This document shows, in pieces, positions 17,947-28,800 of a stretch of 64,000 nt of DNA (its first letter is position 1; each line of letters opens with the position of its first letter). The DNA is from Novosphingopyxis sp965218915. Its GTDB lineage: Bacteria > Pseudomonadota > Alphaproteobacteria > Sphingomonadales > Sphingomonadaceae. The DNA lies in contig NZ_OZ244708.1 in the NCBI RefSeq assembly GCF_965218915.1, positions 2,976,001-3,040,000 on the forward strand, read 5' to 3'. The notes beneath the pieces are model-generated. The model worked only from the letters and a program-made list of their open reading frames with translations, ran no database searches and was not told the origin of the DNA. The translations under genes were made by a program, and so were the position numbers.

Positions 17947-20900
17947 TCAATCCTCCCAATAATAGGGCAGGCGTTTCGCGGTGCCGGTCTCGACCTCGTT
18001 CATGCTGACCGGGTCGTACATCCGGCCGCCGAGCATGACATATGCGATGTCGTCTGAATGGCGGATATCCACAGTCGGATCGGCATCCAGTACGAGCAGA
18101 TCAGCGAGCTTTCCGACCTCGAGAGAACCGATGTCCTCGCTCATGCCGAGCGACTGCGCGCCGACGATCGTGCCCGCCTGCAGCGCTTCGAGCGGGGTCA
18201 TCCCGCCGCGCACGAAACTCCACAACTCCCAGTGCGAGCCTATGCCCGCCTGCTGACCGTGTGCGCCGATCGAGATCTTGACGCCGCGCTCGGCGAGCTT
18301 CTTCGCCTCGCGCGCATTGTCGTCGTCTACGAACGCTTCCTCGGGCGCCTTGACCACGCGCTTGCCTGCGGCGGCGAGTTCGGCGGGCGGGGTGTGGGCG
18401 ATCAGCAGCGGATGCTCGTAGATGTTCATCGCCTGGCGCCAATAGGGATCGCCCGCCAGGCCGCCATAAGTAACGACGAGCGTCGGCGTGTTGTTGCTGT
18501 CGCTTTCGGACATGAACTGCAGCACGTCCTCGTAGAATATCTCCAGCGGCACATTATGCTCGAGCGTGGAATTGCCATCGGCGACGAGGTTCATGTCCAT
18601 GCCGAACAGCGATCCGCCCTCGGCCACCACCAGCATATTTTCGGCACGGCTGGCCGCAACCACCATCTGGCGCTGTTCGCGGCGCGGCTGGTTGTAGTTC
18701 TTCACCGAATGGCCGCCCTGCGCTTTCAGGCGGCGGACATGGGCCAGCGCATCCTCGTAATTCTCGATCTCGGCATAGACGCCGTAAGCCTTGGCGCCGT
18801 AGACCACCTCGCCGGTCGAGAAGATGCGCGGCGCGAGCAGCATGCCCGCTTCCTGCATCTCGCTGGCCACGAAAATCTCGCTGGCGGTGCTCGACGGATC
18901 GTGAATCGTGGTGGTGCCGAGCGCGAGGTTCTGGATCGCCGACCAATTCTGCTGCGGCACCAGCTCATCGGTGCCCTGCGGCCCGTGAGCGTGGGCGTCG
19001 ATCAGCCCGGGGATGATCGTCTTGCCGGAGACGTCGACTGTGCGCGTGCCCGCCGGCAGCTGCACCGATCCGGCCGGTCCGATGGCGGCGATCCGGTCGC
19101 CTTCGATCAAGACCGTGCCGTTCTCGATGATGCCGCCGTCCGCGCCCGCCATGGTCACCACGCGCGCGCCGGTCAGCGCCACGCGGCCGCTATGCTTGTC
19201 CGCCTGCACGGTGCGGGCGAGCGATACGCCGGTCGTCGGCGCCGCGAACGGGACCGCTTTCTGCCCCTCGGCGAGCGGGGCGCTGGGGAAGATGTTGCGC
19301 ATGTCGACGCTGTAGACCGTCGGTCCCATCGACCAGTGGACGCGCGCGCTGTCGCCCTCGAAATGGATATAGTCCGCGCCGCCCTCGCTCACCTTGACCA
19401 CCGGCAGCGCCTTGCTGTCGGGGGCGAGCGTCACATTCTGCCCGCCGGGCAGGATCGGCGCGACGAACGCCTCGTAATTCTGCCGGAAGGCGAGCCATTC
19501 GCCGTTGGGCGACACGGCGAAATCGTTGATCAGTTCGCCGCTGGCATGGACGCGCTTGTCCTGGCCGTTGAGATCGGTGCTGAACAGCTCGGTCTTTTCC
19601 TCGGACCGGTCGATCATGAAGATGCGGTCGTTGCTGGCGCCGAATTGCCCGCGCGCGCTGTCGCGATCGATCAGCTTCGGCGTGCCGCCTGAAGCAGCGA
19701 CGGTGTAGACGCCGGGATTTTCGGACCATTCGGGCGCGGTCAGGAAGCCGCCCTCATGCTTCTCGAAGGCGATCGTCCTGCCGTCGGGCGAGAAATGCGG
19801 CCGCGCATAGTGGCCCGGCTGGCTGGTTACCGCGCGTCCGCCCGAACCGCTCGGCGAGATCGTGCGGATCGTGCCGAGATCGGTGTCGGTCCACGTCACA
19901 TAGACGATTTGCGATCCGTCGCGCGACCAGCTCGGGAACAGCTCGCGGCTGTCGTCGCCGCCGCCGGTGAGGCGGCGCGGCGCACCGGAGCCCATGTCCT
20001 TGACGTAGAGCTTGCCCAGGCTTTCATAGACCACCCGGCTGCCATCGGGCGAAACCTCGGCGAAGCGCGGCATTTTGGCGACAAAGCTGTCCTCGCCGAC
20101 CTGGATCACCGGATGCGGCGCTTTCGTGACGCTACGGCTGTCGGTGATGCGGAAAGGAATGACGGCGCTATCGCCGCCGTCCGCATCGATCCGGCGGATT
20201 TTGCCGCCCGCCCAGAAGACGATGCTTTCGCTGTCAGGGGTCCAGGCCATGTTCGGATAGACCCCGGTAACCGCCCATGTCTCCTGCACGTCGCGGTCGA
20301 GATCGCCGTAGATCTCCTTCACCGCGCCGGAGGTCAGGTCCTTGACCCACAGCTTGGACTTGCCGTCCTCACGCCGCACGAAAGCGATGCGCTTGCCGTC
20401 GGGCGAGGGCTGCGGACGCACCGCGCCGCCCAGCCCGCTGATCGCCGTGGTGGTTTCGCCGCTCTCCAGATCGTAGCGCAAGATGTCGAACAGATCGGTA
20501 TTCGAATCCTGCGCATATTCGAAGATCGGGCCGGGCGTCACATTCTTGGTGTAATAGATCGCGTTGCCGTCCGGCGCATAGACCGGCTCGCCCAGCTCCT
20601 TCTGCCACTGTTCGCTCGGCCGTTCGACCAGTTGCACGCCGCCGCCGCCGGACACATGATAGAGCCAGATTTCGCCGGTGCCGAGCGAGCGCCCGGTGGT
20701 GAAATGCTTCTTGGCGGCGATATAGCGCCCATCGGGCGACCAGCTCGGCTGGTTGAGCAGGCGGAAATCCTCGTCGGTCACCTGCCGCTTGTCCGAACCA
20801 TTGGCGTTCATGATCCAGATATTGTCGCCGCCGCCCCGGTCCGAGGTGAAGGCGATGCGGCCGCCATCGGGAGAGAAGCGCGGCTGCACCTCCCAGGCCA

Positions 20901-21321
20901 ACCCCTCGGCGATGCGCGTCGGCGTGCCGCCCGCGATCGGCATCGTATAAATATCGCCGAGCAGTGTAAAAGCGATGGTGCGGCCGTCCGGGCTGACGTC
21001 GACATCGATCCAGCTGCCTTCGTCGACATCGATCGGCGCCTGCGTGATCTCGGCGCCGGGCGGGTTGTTCACATCCCATTTGTCGGCCTTGTCCGAAGCG
21101 GTCGCCTCGCCCTGCACCGGCGTCGGCGCGGCGGGTTGACCCGATTGCGGCAGCGCGCCGGCATCCTCGTCATTATTCTCGCTCGAGATGATCTCGTCCT
21201 CGGGCGCTTGGGTCTGATCGACCGGCGGCGGATCGCCATATTCCTGCGCGTGCGCGGCATTCGGAATGGCGGCGGGCGTGGCGAGGAGCGCGGCGAGAAC
21301 GCCGTGGAGCGCGGATTTCAT
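17947..21321 (-). CDS. Exported PD40/TolB-like beta-propeller amidohydrolase
   Basis: This 1124-residue protein has a signal peptide (MKSALHGVLAALLATPAAI...AHA) and a Pro/Gln-rich linker. Two sets of PD40 beta-propeller repeats follow (recurrent SPDGRTIAF, SPDGGRIAFTSDRGG, SPDGRYIAAKK; about 90-700). An amidohydrolase barrel starts at about 760: metal motif IDAHAHGP, later KNYNQPRRE, LEHNVPLE and GAHGQQAGIGSHWE, ending with the composite-domain return IGSLEVGKLADLLVLDADP. Such proteins are periplasmic, metal-dependent and of unsettled substrate (peptides or cyclic amides suggested). Start at 21321 has AGGGAAGG upstream and begins the signal peptide. Confidence 0.87.
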   Translation of the reverse strand: MKSALHGVLAALLATPAAIPNAAHAQEYGDPPPVDQTQAPEDEIISSENNDEDAGALPQSGQPAAPTPVQGEATASDKADKWDVNNPPGAEITQAPIDVDEGSWIDVDVSPDGRTIAFTLLGDIYTMPIAGGTPTRIAEGLAWEVQPRFSPDGGRIAFTSDRGGGDNIWIMNANGSDKRQVTDEDFRLLNQPSWSPDGRYIAAKKHFTTGRSLGTGEIWLYHVSGGGGVQLVERPSEQWQKELGEPVYAPDGNAIYYTKNVTPGPIFEYAQDSNTDLFDILRYDLESGETTTAISGLGGAVRPQPSPDGKRIAFVRREDGKSKLWVKDLTSGAVKEIYGDLDRDVQETWAVTGVYPNMAWTPDSESIVFWAGGKIRRIDADGGDSAVIPFRITDSRSVTKAPHPVIQVGEDSFVAKMPRFAEVSPDGSRVVYESLGKLYVKDMGSGAPRRLTGGGDDSRELFPSWSRDGSQIVYVTWTDTDLGTIRTISPSGSGGRAVTSQPGHYARPHFSPDGRTIAFEKHEGGFLTAPEWSENPGVYTVAASGGTPKLIDRDSARGQFGASNDRIFMIDRSEEKTELFSTDLNGQDKRVHASGELINDFAVSPNGEWLAFRQNYEAFVAPILPGGQNVTLAPDSKALPVVKVSEGGADYIHFEGDSARVHWSMGPTVYSVDMRNIFPSAPLAEGQKAVPFAAPTTGVSLARTVQADKHSGRVALTGARVVTMAGADGGIIENGTVLIEGDRIAAIGPAGSVQLPAGTRTVDVSGKTIIPGLIDAHAHGPQGTDELVPQQNWSAIQNLALGTTTIHDPSSTASEIFVASEMQEAGMLLAPRIFSTGEVVYGAKAYGVYAEIENYEDALAHVRRLKAQGGHSVKNYNQPRREQRQMVVAASRAENMLVVAEGGSLFGMDMNLVADGNSTLEHNVPLEIFYEDVLQFMSESDSNNTPTLVVTYGGLAGDPYWRQAMNIYEHPLLIAHTPPAELAAAGKRVVKAPEEAFVDDDNAREAKKLAERGVKISIGAHGQQAGIGSHWELWSFVRGGMTPLEALQAGTIVGAQSLGMSEDIGSLEVGKLADLLVLDADPTVDIRHSDDIAYVMLGGRMYDPVSMNEVETGTAKRLPYYWED

Positions 21322-22056
21322 GCAAAGAACCTTCCCTGTAAGACTTTCGGCCCACAGTAGCGCGGGCACGCACGGCGGCAAGCGTTGACGGGCCGACGAG
21401 TCGCCGGCGCCAAAATATGGCTTATTGCGCACGAACGGGGCTTATTGCGATCGGAAGTTCGCAAAGCTCCTTATACGGGTGGCCCTCTTCGGCTTTCCCC
21501 GGGCGCGCGACTGCGGTCGGCGCGCGGGGGGCCTGGAGGCATTGGGGAGCGGACGATGACAAAGAGCCGCTACGACCCTAGCACGAAACGGGGCATGTAG
21601 GACAGCGTCTTGGCGTCGGGATCGGGAGGTCGCGACCGACGCCGCATCCATCGCGATCGTTGCGAGAGGTTGGCGCTGCGCTTTCCCTCTCCCGTTCACG
21701 GGAGAGGCGCAGGACTTGGTAGCTTTGCTGTTTAGCAGCGGCGAGGGGAGCCCAGCAGCGCCGCGCCGTCGCTGGCGCTGCCGCGCCACCCACCCTCATC
21801 CAACTGCGCCTAGCGTCTGCGACGCAAGGCTCCGTATCCTTCTCCCGCCCCGGTGGGAGAAGGGCTCTTTCTTCCCTCTCCCGCCTGCGGGAGAGGAGCG
21901 AGACTTAATGAGCGTAGCGAATTTAGTCGCAGCGGTGAGGGGAAGCCGTTGCAGCACGCCCTCATCCCCCGCTTTCGCGGGGGCAGGCAACTTCGCCAGC
22001 GGGTGAGCCGGCAAGGCTGCGTATCCTTCTCCCGCCCCGGCGGGAGAAGGTTCGCG
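21322..22056. repeat. Repeat-rich intergenic region with CCTCTCCCG/CCTTCTCCCG hairpins
   Basis: These 735 bases hold no convincing gene. From 21686 there are at least five short perfect or near-perfect hairpins: 21686-21707 (CCTCTCCCG arm), 21838-21863 and 22025-22050 (CCTTCTCCCGCCCC, near-identical copies), 21875-21896 (CCTCTCCCGC arm) and 21966-21983 (CCCCCGC-TT-TCGCGGGGG type). Between them are recurring fragments such as CCCTCATC. This is the mosaic intergenic repeat seen in sphingomonad genomes. The segment 21480-21600 is GC-rich and potentially structured but unassigned. Confidence 0.7.
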
Positions 22057-23340
22057 TCACTTCAACTGCTTCAGCATCTCGGAAATCGGCACGAAGGCGA
22101 ACGCGACCGAGCTGTCGGCGATGCCGTAGGGCAGGAACAACAGGTCGCCGAGCCGCATCGCGCCGCAGGTATAGACCACGTTCGGCACATAACCCTCGCG
22201 GTCTTCCTTGACCGCGGCGAGGACCGGTTCGCTGGCGCGGGCGATCACCCGCGACGGATCCTCCTTGTCGAGCAGCACCGCGCCGATCGAATATTTGCGC
22301 ATCGCGCCGACGCCGTGGGTGAGCAGCAACCAGCCCTCGTCCAGTTCGATCGGCGAGCCGCAATTGCCGATTTGCACGAACTCCCAGGGATATTTGGGCT
22401 CGAGGATTTTGTCGCCGCCGTCCCAGCGTTCGATCGAATCGGATTTCAGCAGAAACAGATTTTCGCCGTCCTGCCGCCCGATCGCCATATAGTGTTCGCC
22501 GATCTTGCGCGGAAACAGGGCGATCCCCTTGTTGCGCGAGGCCGCGCCCTCGATCGGCACCAGATCGAAATGGCGCCAGTCGCGCGTGCGCAGCAGCTCG
22601 GACTGGATCTCGCGCCCCGAATAGGCGGTGTAGGTTCCCAGCCACTCGGTCGAACCGTCCTCGTGGGTGAACTGGACCAGCCGCAAATCCTCCAGCCCGT
22701 TCTTCTGCGCGGCGGTGATGGGGAACAGCACCGTGCCGGACAGCGTGCTGTCGCGGTGGCGGATGACGGTAACCGGGCCCTCCGGTATCTCTTCCTCGCC
22801 CGTCGCCGTATCGGCGGCGGTCGCGAACGGCGGTTCGGGCGCGAGCTTCAGCTTGCCCCGGTCGGTGGCGATCCCCTCGCGGAAGGCGACCGAACTGATG
22901 TGCCCCTCGCCCACCGTGCGCAGCGACATGATGAAACGCGTCGATCCGTCGGGCATGCCGGTCTGATCGTAATGCGGCACCACGCTGGGGTTCATGATGG
23001 CGGCGGCGGCATAGCTGTATTCATGGCAGAAATAGGCGCCGATCAGCTGGCGCTTGGTATCGCCGATATCGCCCAGCGGCCGGTCCAGCTGCGCGTCGAT
23101 CTCCTCGAAGCGGGACATGAACACCCGCCGGGTCTGCCAGTGGCGCGGCTCGAAATCCTTGAGCACGGCGGTCAGCTGCTTGGCCGCTTGCCGATCCTCC
23201 ATTTCGAGCACTTCGGCCACCAATCGCTCGGAACGGCTCTGGTCGAGGCCCGAGGCCTGCCAGGCCAAATGAAACGGCCGTACGACGACCCGCGAAGGGT
23301 CGGCATGGAGGCGAAGCGCGTGATCATAGCTCTGCAACAT
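22057..23340 (-). CDS. Glycoside hydrolase family 130 protein (mannoside phosphorylase/hydrolase-like)
   Basis: The 427-residue predicted five-bladed propeller shows GH130 hallmarks: NPSVVPHYDQTG, FIMSLRTVGEGHISSVAFREG, GNCGSPIELDEGWLLLTHGVG, and the C-terminal YVPNVVYTCGAMRLGDLLFLPYG. There is no signal peptide, so it acts in the cytoplasm. Family members cleave or phosphorolyse beta-mannosides, including beta-1,2-linked mannose. It lies 41 bases after the GT4 gene on the same strand. The pair suggests synthesis and turnover of a mannose-type glycan (inference). Whether it is a phosphorylase or a hydrolase cannot be decided here. Confidence 0.85.
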   Translation of the reverse strand: MLQSYDHALRLHADPSRVVVRPFHLAWQASGLDQSRSERLVAEVLEMEDRQAAKQLTAVLKDFEPRHWQTRRVFMSRFEEIDAQLDRPLGDIGDTKRQLIGAYFCHEYSYAAAAIMNPSVVPHYDQTGMPDGSTRFIMSLRTVGEGHISSVAFREGIATDRGKLKLAPEPPFATAADTATGEEEIPEGPVTVIRHRDSTLSGTVLFPITAAQKNGLEDLRLVQFTHEDGSTEWLGTYTAYSGREIQSELLRTRDWRHFDLVPIEGAASRNKGIALFPRKIGEHYMAIGRQDGENLFLLKSDSIERWDGGDKILEPKYPWEFVQIGNCGSPIELDEGWLLLTHGVGAMRKYSIGAVLLDKEDPSRVIARASEPVLAAVKEDREGYVPNVVYTCGAMRLGDLLFLPYGIADSSVAFAFVPISEMLKQLK

Positions 23341-23381
23341 TCGCCCCGCTTGCCGGTACGGCGCGGTAATCTCAACTCATA

Positions 23382-25649
23382 TTACGCGACATTCGCCTCG
23401 ATCGGTTCATTGGATCGCTTCGGCAGCCGTGCCACGGCGCAGCTCGACAGCTGCAGCGCGAGAATGGATTCGGCGCCCTGGTTGCGGTTGACCCCCATCG
23501 GCACCAAGCCGTCGTGGCAGCTTTCGTCGGCGGGGCTGGCGACCATCAGGCCGAGATCGTTTTCGCCGAGGAACCAGCGATAGGCGCGGTGCGCGGCATC
23601 GGCCCACTGCTGATCGCCGGTCGCGCCATGGGCCGCCGAACAGGCATCGATTACCGCCTGCGCCTCGAGCGGCTGCTGATCGAACCGCTGCGGCGCCTGA
23701 TAGAGCCGCCCGAAGCTGTCCGAGCCGATGGCGCGGAAATGGCCCTCGGGCGCATGCTGTTTCCGCAAGATCCAGTCGAGCGTCTCCAACCCGCAATCGA
23801 TATAATCCTGGCGATCCGAAACCATGCCGGCACGGATGAGCGCTTCGGGCAAACGGGCATTGTCGTAAGCGAGCATCGCCTCGAACCAGGACCAATCCGG
23901 CCGCCGCGCCGCCGTCAGCAGACGCATCAGCTCGCCGCCGGAACGCTCGAGGATCGCCGCGGAGATATCGTGCCCCGGCTTGGCCTCGGCCATTGCCGCT
24001 GCACCGAGCATGGCAAAGGCCATCGCGCGCGGGGAACCGGTATTTTCCATCATCGGAGCGGCTTGATCGTAGAGCCATGCAGCCCATTCACGGTGGCGCG
24101 GCTCGGCGGCTTCGAAACCGGCTACGCCCAACGCCCAGATCGCCCGGCCGGCGCTGTCTTCGGAGCCTTCGCTTTCGAGCCAACGCCGGTCGAAACTCAT
24201 GAAATTGCGGAATATCTTGCGATCTGCGTTCCACGCATGCTGGATGAACGCGGCGTAGACGTTGCTCCACTGTGCGCGGATGGCGGCATTGAGACCTTGC
24301 ATGCGGCACATCAAGATCAGCGCCCGGGCGTTATCGTCGAGGCAATAGCCGTGATCGCGATCCGGGATCGAATAATGCCCGTGCTGGAGCATGCCGGTGG
24401 CATCGCTCATCCGGATCACCGCGGACGCATCGGGCTTCAGATAAGCGGCGCCCTCTTCCTTGACGAGACGGATGCGCTTGGCGCGTGCGACCTCTTCGAA
24501 CAGACCCATCGCGCGGTGCGCCGTACGCTCCCACAGCATGGTACGCCCGAGCGCATAGGCCCGGCGGGCGAGCAGGTTACGGGCGATTTCGTCGCCGAGC
24601 AGCCGGGCGACTTCGCGGGCCAGCGCGGCGCTGTCGGCAAAATCGACCAACACGCCGTGATCGCCCGACAGGATTTCGCGCGCGTGCACGAACGGCGTCG
24701 CCACCACCGGCTTGCCCAGGCCGACGGCATAGCTGAGGGTGCCCGAGGTAATCTGGCCCGCTTTCAGATAAGGCGTCACATAGACGTCCGCAGCCTGCAG
24801 CCAGTCAAGCAGATCGGGCATATTGACGAACGCATCGACGAAGCGGATGTGACCCGCAACGCCAAGCTCCGCGGCCTGCGCGATCAGGCGCTCGCGATAA
24901 GCCTCGCCTTCACGACGCTTCAGATTGGGGTGCGTGGCGCCGAGCACGACATACACCGCGTCCGATTGCTTGGCGACGATGGCGGGCATGGCCGCGATCA
25001 TCGTCTCGATGCCCTTGTCCGGCGCGAGCAGCCCGAACGTAAGGATCACGCGGCGACCGGCAAGATCGAAGCGCGGCTTCATGGTGTCGGGATCGACGAA
25101 GCCGCGATCTGGCACACCGTGCGGAATCACCTCGATCATCGCCGGATCGACGCCGAAAGTCTCGGTCAGGATCTTGCGGCCCTTGTCCGCCATCACGATC
25201 AGCCGGGAGGAACGCGCGATCAGGCGATCCAGCACGCGGCGCTCGTCGGCGGACGGCTTTTCCAGTAGCGTGTGCAAGGTGGTGAAAACGGGGATCGACA
25301 GGGCATCCAGCAGATCGAGCAGCCAGTCGCCAGCCGCGCCACCGAAAATGCCATATTCGTGCTGAACCCAAAGGATGTCCGCGCCGGACATGGCGATGTC
25401 GCGCCCGGCCTTGGCATAGGCCGCACGGTCGTTCATCGCGATGGTGCGGATGTCGCGCGGATAGTCTACGCCGGTGCCGTCGTCCATCGCATAATGGTCG
25501 AGCGCGACGTTGGGAAAGGCCGCGCTGATCGCCGCAGCGGTGTCGCTGGTAAAAGTCGCCAGACCGCAACGACGTGGCAGCGCGTTGCCGATCAGCGCGA
25601 TATGACGAATAATTCCCGGACGGGAAAGCGATGCGACATTCGGTTCCAT
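23382..25649 (-). CDS. Two-domain protein: GT4 glycosyltransferase plus helical C-terminal domain
   Basis: The protein has 755 residues. The N-terminal half is a GT-B transferase of family 4: IGNALPRRCGLATFTSDTAAAI, then VILTFGLLAPDKGIETMI and the donor-site region KAGQITSGTLSYAVGLGKPVVATPFVHAREIL. From about residue 390 a long helical domain begins (HGHYSIPDRDHGYCLDDNARALILM) with repeated Trp-rich helices like an (alpha/alpha)6 toroid of glycosidases. Start at 25649 (MEPNVASLSRPG) is preferred over 25742, whose extra 31 residues look non-coding. It is cytoplasmic, probably mannose-transferring, and co-transcribed with the GH130 gene. Confidence 0.8.
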   Translation of the reverse strand: MEPNVASLSRPGIIRHIALIGNALPRRCGLATFTSDTAAAISAAFPNVALDHYAMDDGTGVDYPRDIRTIAMNDRAAYAKAGRDIAMSGADILWVQHEYGIFGGAAGDWLLDLLDALSIPVFTTLHTLLEKPSADERRVLDRLIARSSRLIVMADKGRKILTETFGVDPAMIEVIPHGVPDRGFVDPDTMKPRFDLAGRRVILTFGLLAPDKGIETMIAAMPAIVAKQSDAVYVVLGATHPNLKRREGEAYRERLIAQAAELGVAGHIRFVDAFVNMPDLLDWLQAADVYVTPYLKAGQITSGTLSYAVGLGKPVVATPFVHAREILSGDHGVLVDFADSAALAREVARLLGDEIARNLLARRAYALGRTMLWERTAHRAMGLFEEVARAKRIRLVKEEGAAYLKPDASAVIRMSDATGMLQHGHYSIPDRDHGYCLDDNARALILMCRMQGLNAAIRAQWSNVYAAFIQHAWNADRKIFRNFMSFDRRWLESEGSEDSAGRAIWALGVAGFEAAEPRHREWAAWLYDQAAPMMENTGSPRAMAFAMLGAAAMAEAKPGHDISAAILERSGGELMRLLTAARRPDWSWFEAMLAYDNARLPEALIRAGMVSDRQDYIDCGLETLDWILRKQHAPEGHFRAIGSDSFGRLYQAPQRFDQQPLEAQAVIDACSAAHGATGDQQWADAAHRAYRWFLGENDLGLMVASPADESCHDGLVPMGVNRNQGAESILALQLSSCAVARLPKRSNEPIEANVA

Positions 25650-25830
25650 AGGCCCATTCCAACGGGAGGGGCCGGCCCTGAAAGCAAATAGAAGCTTCGG
25701 ACCGGGTACGATAACAATGCTCTTATGGCGATTTGGTTGCAACGCAGCATAGATTAGGTTTGCCGCTGCGTCTTTTATTGCGCGCTGCTAACCGATTGAC
25801 TCAATGGGCTATGTTTATCCGGACTATCGA

Positions 25831-28800
25831 TCAGGCGGCAACGCGAATAACGGCGATGCGAGTTTGTTCACCGTCGATCTGGAACGCTTCGGCGCTTTTT
25901 CCCGCATCCCCCAACCGAAGTTCCGTGCCCAGCGTCTCGCCGAGTACATATTCATGGTGGGTATCGAGCGCGCGGGCGAGGTTGCCATCGGCCTCGGCGC
26001 GGATGACGATACGGTCCGACACGTCGAGCCCGGCGGCCTTGCGGCTGTCCTGCACGTGGCGCACGAAATCGCGCGCGCGCGCCTCGTCGCGCAGCGCCTC
26101 GTCGAGCTCCAGGTCGAGCACCACCGTGCCGCGCCCGCCGTCGAACATCTGGGCGTCCTGCTGCTTGTTCGAGGTGGTGACGCGCAGGTCGTAATCCTCC
26201 TCGCCGATCTCCACGCCCGCGATCTCGACCACGCCATCGTCGCGGCGGGTCCATTCGCCCGATTTGGAGGCGGCGATCACATCCTTCATCCTGGGGCCGA
26301 GCCGCTTGCCGATGCGGCGCGGATCGACCTTGAGCACCAGATCGCCAACCGATGTCGGATCGGTCTCGAACGCGATGGCCTTGACGTTGAGTTCGTCGGC
26401 GATGGTGTCCGCGAACGGGCGCAGGCGGTCCACCTCGGGATGCGCGATGGTGAGGCCGCGCAATGGCTGGCGCAGGCGGATCTGCTGGCGCACGCGGGTC
26501 GATAGACCGGCACCGCACACGTCGCGCGCCAGGTCCATGTCGCGGATCAGATCGGCCTCCTGCGGGAAGTTCGACACGTCCGGCCACGCAGCCAGATGCA
26601 CCGAGGTCTCGCCGGTCAGGCCGCGATAGATCGTCTCGGTGACGAACGGCATCAGCGGCGCCAGCGCGGTGCTGACGGTGACGAGCATGGTGTAGAGCGT
26701 ATCGAACGCATCGCGCTTGTCGGCGGTCACCTCCTCGCCCCAGAAGCGCGAACGGTTGCGGCGGATGTGCCAGTTGTTCGACACCTCGAGAAACGGCGCG
26801 ATCAGGCCGTAGGCGCCCGGAATATCGTTGGCTTCCAGCCGCGCGGTCAGCGTCTCGACCAGCTCGCGCGTCTTGGCCAGGATATAGCGGTCATGCTCGT
26901 CGCTGCTGTCGGTGCGCAGCTGCGCCTGATAGCCATCGGCATTGGCGTAGAGCGTGAAGAAATAGGTGGCGTTCCACAGCGGCAGGATCGTGCGCCGCAG
27001 CGCATCCTGCACGCCGCGCGCGTCCGAATGGATGATGAGATCGCCGCCCGAGAGCAATGAACTGCTCATCATATAGACGCGCAGCGCATCCGATCCATGT
27101 TCGGCGAGCACTTGCGTGGGGTCCGGATAATTCTTCAGCCGCTTGGAAAGCTTCTGCCTGTCCTCGCCCAGCACCACGCCGTGGCAGATCACGTGTCGGA
27201 ACGGCGCCTTGTCGAACAAAGCGGTCGACAGCACCATCAGCGTGTAGAACCACCCGCGCGTCTGCGCCATATATTCGACGATGAAATCCGCCGGGAAGTT
27301 CTGCTCGAACCGCTCCTTGTTCTCGAACGGATAATGCAGCTGCGCGAACGGCATCGATCCGCTGTCGAACCACACGTCGAGCACCTCGGGCACGCGGCGC
27401 ATGGTCGATTTGCCGGTGGGATCGTCCGGATTGGGGCGGGTGAACCCGTCGATATGCGGGCGGTGCAGATCGTCGGGGCGGCGCCCGAAATCGGCCTCGA
27501 TCTGGTCCAGCGAGCCGTAGACATCGGTGCGGGGATAGGCCGGATCGTCGCTCAACCAGACCGGGATCGGGCAGCCCCAGAAGCGGTTGCGGCTGATGTT
27601 CCAGTCGCGCGCATTCTCCAGCCAGTTGCCGAACAGGCCATCCTTTACGTGGCCCGGAATCCAGTCGATCGTCTGGTTCAGCTCGACCATCCGGTCCTTG
27701 AACGCGGTCACCTCGACATACCAGGCGTCGATCGCCCTGTAGATCAGCGGCGTGTCGGTGCGCCAGCAATGCGGGTAATTGTGAAGGTACGTCTCGTGGC
27801 GCAGCACCACGCCCGCGGCCTTCAGATCGCGGATGATGTCCTTGTTCGCGTCGAAGATGTTCATGCCCTGATAGGGCGGCACTTCGGACGTGAAATTGCC
27901 CTCGTCGTTGACGGGAGCGATCAATGGCAATCCGTTGGCGCGGCCCAGCTCCATATCGTCCTCACCGAAGGCGGGCGCGGTGTGGACGATGCCGGTGCCG
28001 CTCTCCAGCGTCACGAAATCGGCTGCGAACACCTGGAACGCATTTTCCGCGTCGGCGAAGAACGGGAACAGCGGTTCGTAGCGCCGCCCGGCCAGCTCGC
28101 TGCCCTTGGCGGTGCCGACCTGCTCATGGCCTTCCAGCTCGGCGGCATAGGCCTCCTTCAGCGCCTCGGCGATGACGACATGCTCGCCGTCCTTTTCCAG
28201 GATCGCGTAATCGAACTCCGGCCCGACGGCGAGCGCGAGATTGGACGGAAGCGTCCACGGCGTGGTGGTCCAGGCGGCGAGGCTCGCGGGCTTGCCGTCC
28301 TTGAGCGGCTCGGTCAGCTTGAACAGCACCGTGAGCGCGGGGTCCTGACGTTCGCGGTACGAATTATCCAGCCGCGTCTCGAAGTTCGACAGTGGCGTCT
28401 GCATCGCCCAGCTGTACGGTACCACGCGGCTGCCGCGATAGACCAGCCCCTTGTCGTGCAGCGTCTTGAACGCCCACAGCACGGACTCCATGAAACCGGG
28501 GTCCATGGTCTTGTAGTCGTTCTCGAAATCGACCCAGCGGCCCATGCGCTCGACATAATATTGCCAGTCGTTGGTGTAGCGCAGCACGGACTCGCGGCAA
28601 TAATCGTTGAACTTGTCCATCCCGTAATCGAGGATCGCGAGGCGCCCCGAAATACCGAGTTCTTTTTCGGCGGACATCTCGGCGGGCAGCCCGTGGCAGT
28701 CCCAGCCGAAGCGTCGCTCGACGCGCCGCCCCTGCATGGTACGAAACCGGGGCACGAGGTCTTTGACGTAACCGGTCGCCATATGCCCGTAATGCGGCAG

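Noticed and set aside
19756..21360. Open frame of 534 codons antisense to the amidohydrolase gene
   Set aside because: It is an antisense shadow of repeated PD40 segments in high-GC DNA, with no recognisable domain.
21686..22050. CRISPR array
   Set aside because: The repeated units are palindromic hairpins of varied length and spacing without equal-length unique spacers or cas genes nearby.
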